Shown piece after piece: positions 61,540 through 64,000 of a stretch of DNA of 64,000 nucleotides (position 1 is the stretch's first letter; every line of letters starts with the position of its first letter). The notes beneath the pieces were generated by a model that was given only the letters and a program-made list of their open reading frames with translations, was not told the DNA's origin and did no database searches. The position numbers and the translations under genes were made by a program. The DNA is from Branchiostoma floridae. Its lineage: Eukaryota > Chordata > Leptocardii > Amphioxiformes > Branchiostomatidae. The stretch covers positions 3,417,269 to 3,481,268 of the forward strand of contig NC_049979.1 of assembly GCF_000003815.2 (NCBI RefSeq). The letters run 5' to 3'.

Positions 61540-62796
61540 ATGGGGAAACTCCGACAGTTCGCCATCGAGTTTGATGAGATGAATGACGTGTTCGAGCCCG
61601 GGGAATTTGTCAAAGGCCACGTGGTCGTTGACCTGGCAGAGAAAATAAAGATAAAAGGTACTGAAGAAGACATCGGACAAATAGAAACATAACGTTGGCA
61701 TATATGGTTAGTTCAAACAACCTCTTCAGTGTTTATCTTCAGCTTGAGTTTGCCTTACCTTTGTTTCCTATTGGAATCCAAATTGTCTTCCGCTTGACTT
61801 TGTCTTACAATGTTTCCTATCTGCCTTTTGGACATCCAAAATTGTCTTCATTCATAGTTAGACCAGTTTCTCCCAGTGTCACTGACGAAAACTAGTGGAT
61901 GCTCGTTGAGAAGTCTGTCCGTTTCCGAAAAAGTATCCAGTTGCTTGAATACCTGCTTTTTGGCATATCTTATTACCCGGATGTCTAACCTTCATTGACG
62001 TAACTATTGACGTTGCAGTGGTTATGTCACAGATCAAATTTTGTAAGAGGTACATGATGTATAAACTTTAAGGAGACCATACACATCAGGGCACTCCAGC
62101 CATCACTGAACAGAGACGGTGGGAGTTATAAACTTCCTGGCATGTTTGATCAATTTCTGACGTCATGTATCTACAGGATCAGATGATGTTAGAAATTGGA
62201 TTAAAAGACGTTTATTTGCAACTTCGTGCCCGAGGGCTAATTGCAAGTAATATGCTATAAACATAGTAGGTATACAAGTGACAATGAACAGCTATAAACA
62301 ATATTCTACCCTAATACTAGTGTTGGCTATTCCTTAACAGGATGGGTTGGACTTCTTTTTTGGAAGCAGAGGGAGACAAAAAGCCCCACCTTTTCTTAAG
62401 TTTGTGGGTTCTGCGATTTCAAGAGAAAAGTGGCTTTCTGTTCTTCTGTCAATGTGGGGAAGTTGGGATAAGTCTTAATTAATTAATAAGATCAAGTGTC
62501 TGTAACTTGTGAGTTAACATTCTGAAGTGATAGGTCATCAGTATTGATCCTGAAGAAGACGACAGTGGTGTTGAAAATTTGATACCTCTTTGTTGGAAGA
62601 AAGTTTAGAGGCAGCATTGTACCATATAAACATGATGTGTTTGCAAATGTTACACCTGTTACTCCTGCAGGCGTGTGGTTGCTGTTCCATGGACAGAGCG
62701 AGGTGGAGTGGGAACACGGATCGACCGATGACGACTCCATAACCTACAAGTCTGTAGAGACGTACTTCAAACAGGAGCTCACCCTGTTCGGCACAG
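61540..62796 (+). CDS. Alpha-arrestin B, first two coding exons (continues beyond or truncated)
   Basis: Tandem paralogue of the gene at 48413-55770. Exon 1, 61540-61657, encodes MGKLRQFAIEFDEMNDVFEP and VKGHVVVDLAE. Exon 2, 62671-62796, encodes GVWLLFHGQSEVEWEHG, TDDDSITYKSVETYFKQ and LTLFGT. Exon lengths (118 and 126) and phases equal copy A exactly, and both ATGs follow a CCCACAG acceptor. Intron 2 stays alignable to copy A from 62797 to about 63140 (GTAGGAGTTTCCTGGAACTA, AAGTGTGGTCTTTTT, CCCATAATTCGTAGGGA) and then diverges. No exon 3 equivalent is visible before 64000, although in copy A it starts 490 bases after exon 2. Either a repeat insertion pushed it outside the window or the copy is a truncated relic. 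The two exons show no disabling change. Confidence 0.85.
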
Positions 62797-64000
62797 GTAG
62801 GAGTTTCCTGGAACTATCATGGAATGGAACTCGTCACCATCAAGTACTGTAGAGCTGACGTTACCCAGGATAGTTTTGAACATTGGCAGATACTAGTAGA
62901 CGTGTAAGGGTGAGGTGTGCATGAGTCATTCATTATAATCTAGCTGCTGCTGCTGTATTGCAATACCTACAAAGCTGCTGTGTTACGTATACGCATGATT
63001 ATACGAGGGCTGTGATACTGATACAGAAGATGGTGTGTTATACTGGCTATGCAGACACTGATACAGAAGCTTGTGTGCTGAAGTGTGGTCTTTTTTATTT
63101 CCCATAATTCGTAGGGAAAGCCGGTTGCGATCGTAGTGAGGCGTCTCTTGTGCTGGAACGCCTGTTCAAATGAGCGCTTGATGCCATGAACCCATTCCTT
63201 ACTCACTCGTGTTTAGGGGCCAATCAGCGCCATTTTCCAAAGAGGGTCTGCATGGGGAGGGGGGGGGGGGCTTGGTAACGCTTAACGGTGAATTCATTCC
63301 TATTCATACAACGCTAGAGTAGTTATATCAATGGGTGACTGAAAATACATTGTGAGAAGCAAAAGGCACCCGTGCAGGAGGAATGACAGTCCGGACAATG
63401 TCCATGACATCTGTACATTGACGGAGGTAGAGTTCCCGGCCCGCCACAGAGACAGCGGCAGCAAATTTCTTAAGGGGGGATTGAACTAATGTTTCAGCAC
63501 ATGCATGTATGGAGCGCCGAAGGCCGGGGGTCCGGGGGATGCTCCCCGGGAAAAATGTTAAAATCAATTTTAACATTTTAACATTTTCGGCCAATTTTGC
63601 CGACCGACTAAGCTGAGGTTGATTTTGACATTTTCATCAAATTAGGCATGATTATACTCGTAGCTTTGGCCTCCACCCCCAGAGCCCCGACATATTTTTA
63701 CCATTTCGAGCTCGGAAGGCTTGAGACGTTGCAATATAAGTCCGGGAAAATTTTAAAATCTGGACCGTCTGAAACGCCATTTACTGCATTTTGAAGGACA
63801 GATTTTGCCGTAAGACGAAACTAAATTAAATGACATTTTATGAGAGAAAAGTTGTTTTTTTGTTCGAAAACCCACGCCCCCAACATACTAGTATTTTTGC
63901 CATGTCGTCGTGAGCACCAAAGGCGCAAGCCGTCGCAATTGAGGTCCGGAGAAACCTTATTTTCTGCATTCTAGGAGAACTTTTTCCCCGAAACTAAGCT
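62797..64000. other. Alpha-arrestin B intron 2 and repeat block to window end
   Basis: The first 340 bases align with copy A intron 2. From about 63495 three degenerate units of a dispersed repeat follow (GAGCGCCGAAGGCC, GTCCGGG, AAAATTTTAAAATCTGGACC, GAAACGCCATTTACTGCATT). The minus-strand frame at 63328-63594 has no recognised content. Confidence 0.5.

Overview
The window reads as a chromosomal segment of an invertebrate deuterostome, most likely a cephalochordate (amphioxus, Branchiostoma). The genes are split by many small-to-medium introns with GT/AG borders. Their proteins look like chordate or deuterostome homologues: IFT57, PPxY-bearing alpha-arrestins and a Tie/MEGF-like receptor tyrosine kinase. 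Introns and spacers are packed with short palindromic transposons, tRNA-derived SINEs, LINE tails and minisatellites. The genus is an inference. There are no bacterial operons, and one 100-base assembly gap lies at 14619-14718.

Layout. Bases 1-18229 hold no gene I can defend. They contain TIR elements, SINE/LINE debris and at least five families of tandem repeat. Bases 18230-28216 (minus strand) carry a complete IFT57, assembled here as 11 coding exons (414 aa). Bases 29525-44217 hold two tandem, same-direction copies of a five-exon DJ-1/PfpI-family gene (226 aa each, about 86% identical by my count). Each copy has a non-coding first exon with a conserved upstream block. Between them, on the opposite strand, sits an uninterrupted 937-codon receptor tyrosine kinase (35082-37895). 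Its 5' end is followed by two further degenerate copies of its own start and upstream region, one of them carrying a small LTR element. A roughly 1.2 kb near-perfect palindrome lies at 45192-46406. Bases 48413-55770 (plus strand) encode a complete alpha-arrestin (ARRDC type, 408 aa, seven coding exons, two PPxY motifs). A second copy begins at 61540 and runs off the window after two visible exons.

Biology. The window is a set of neighbouring loci, not one pathway: ciliary transport (IFT57), a cysteine-dependent glyoxalase/deglycase-type protein pair, a cell-surface kinase, and ubiquitin-ligase adaptors (alpha-arrestins). Its most distinctive features are evolutionary. There are repeated local duplications that copy exon-intron boundary fragments inside genes (three exons of IFT57 and one of the second DJ-1-like gene), two whole-gene tandem duplications, an intronless receptor kinase with an uncommon ectodomain, and transposon ends sitting on or beside splice sites. 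No obviously new biochemical system was found. The best candidates for new biology are the kinase architecture, the boundary-duplication pattern and the palindrome.
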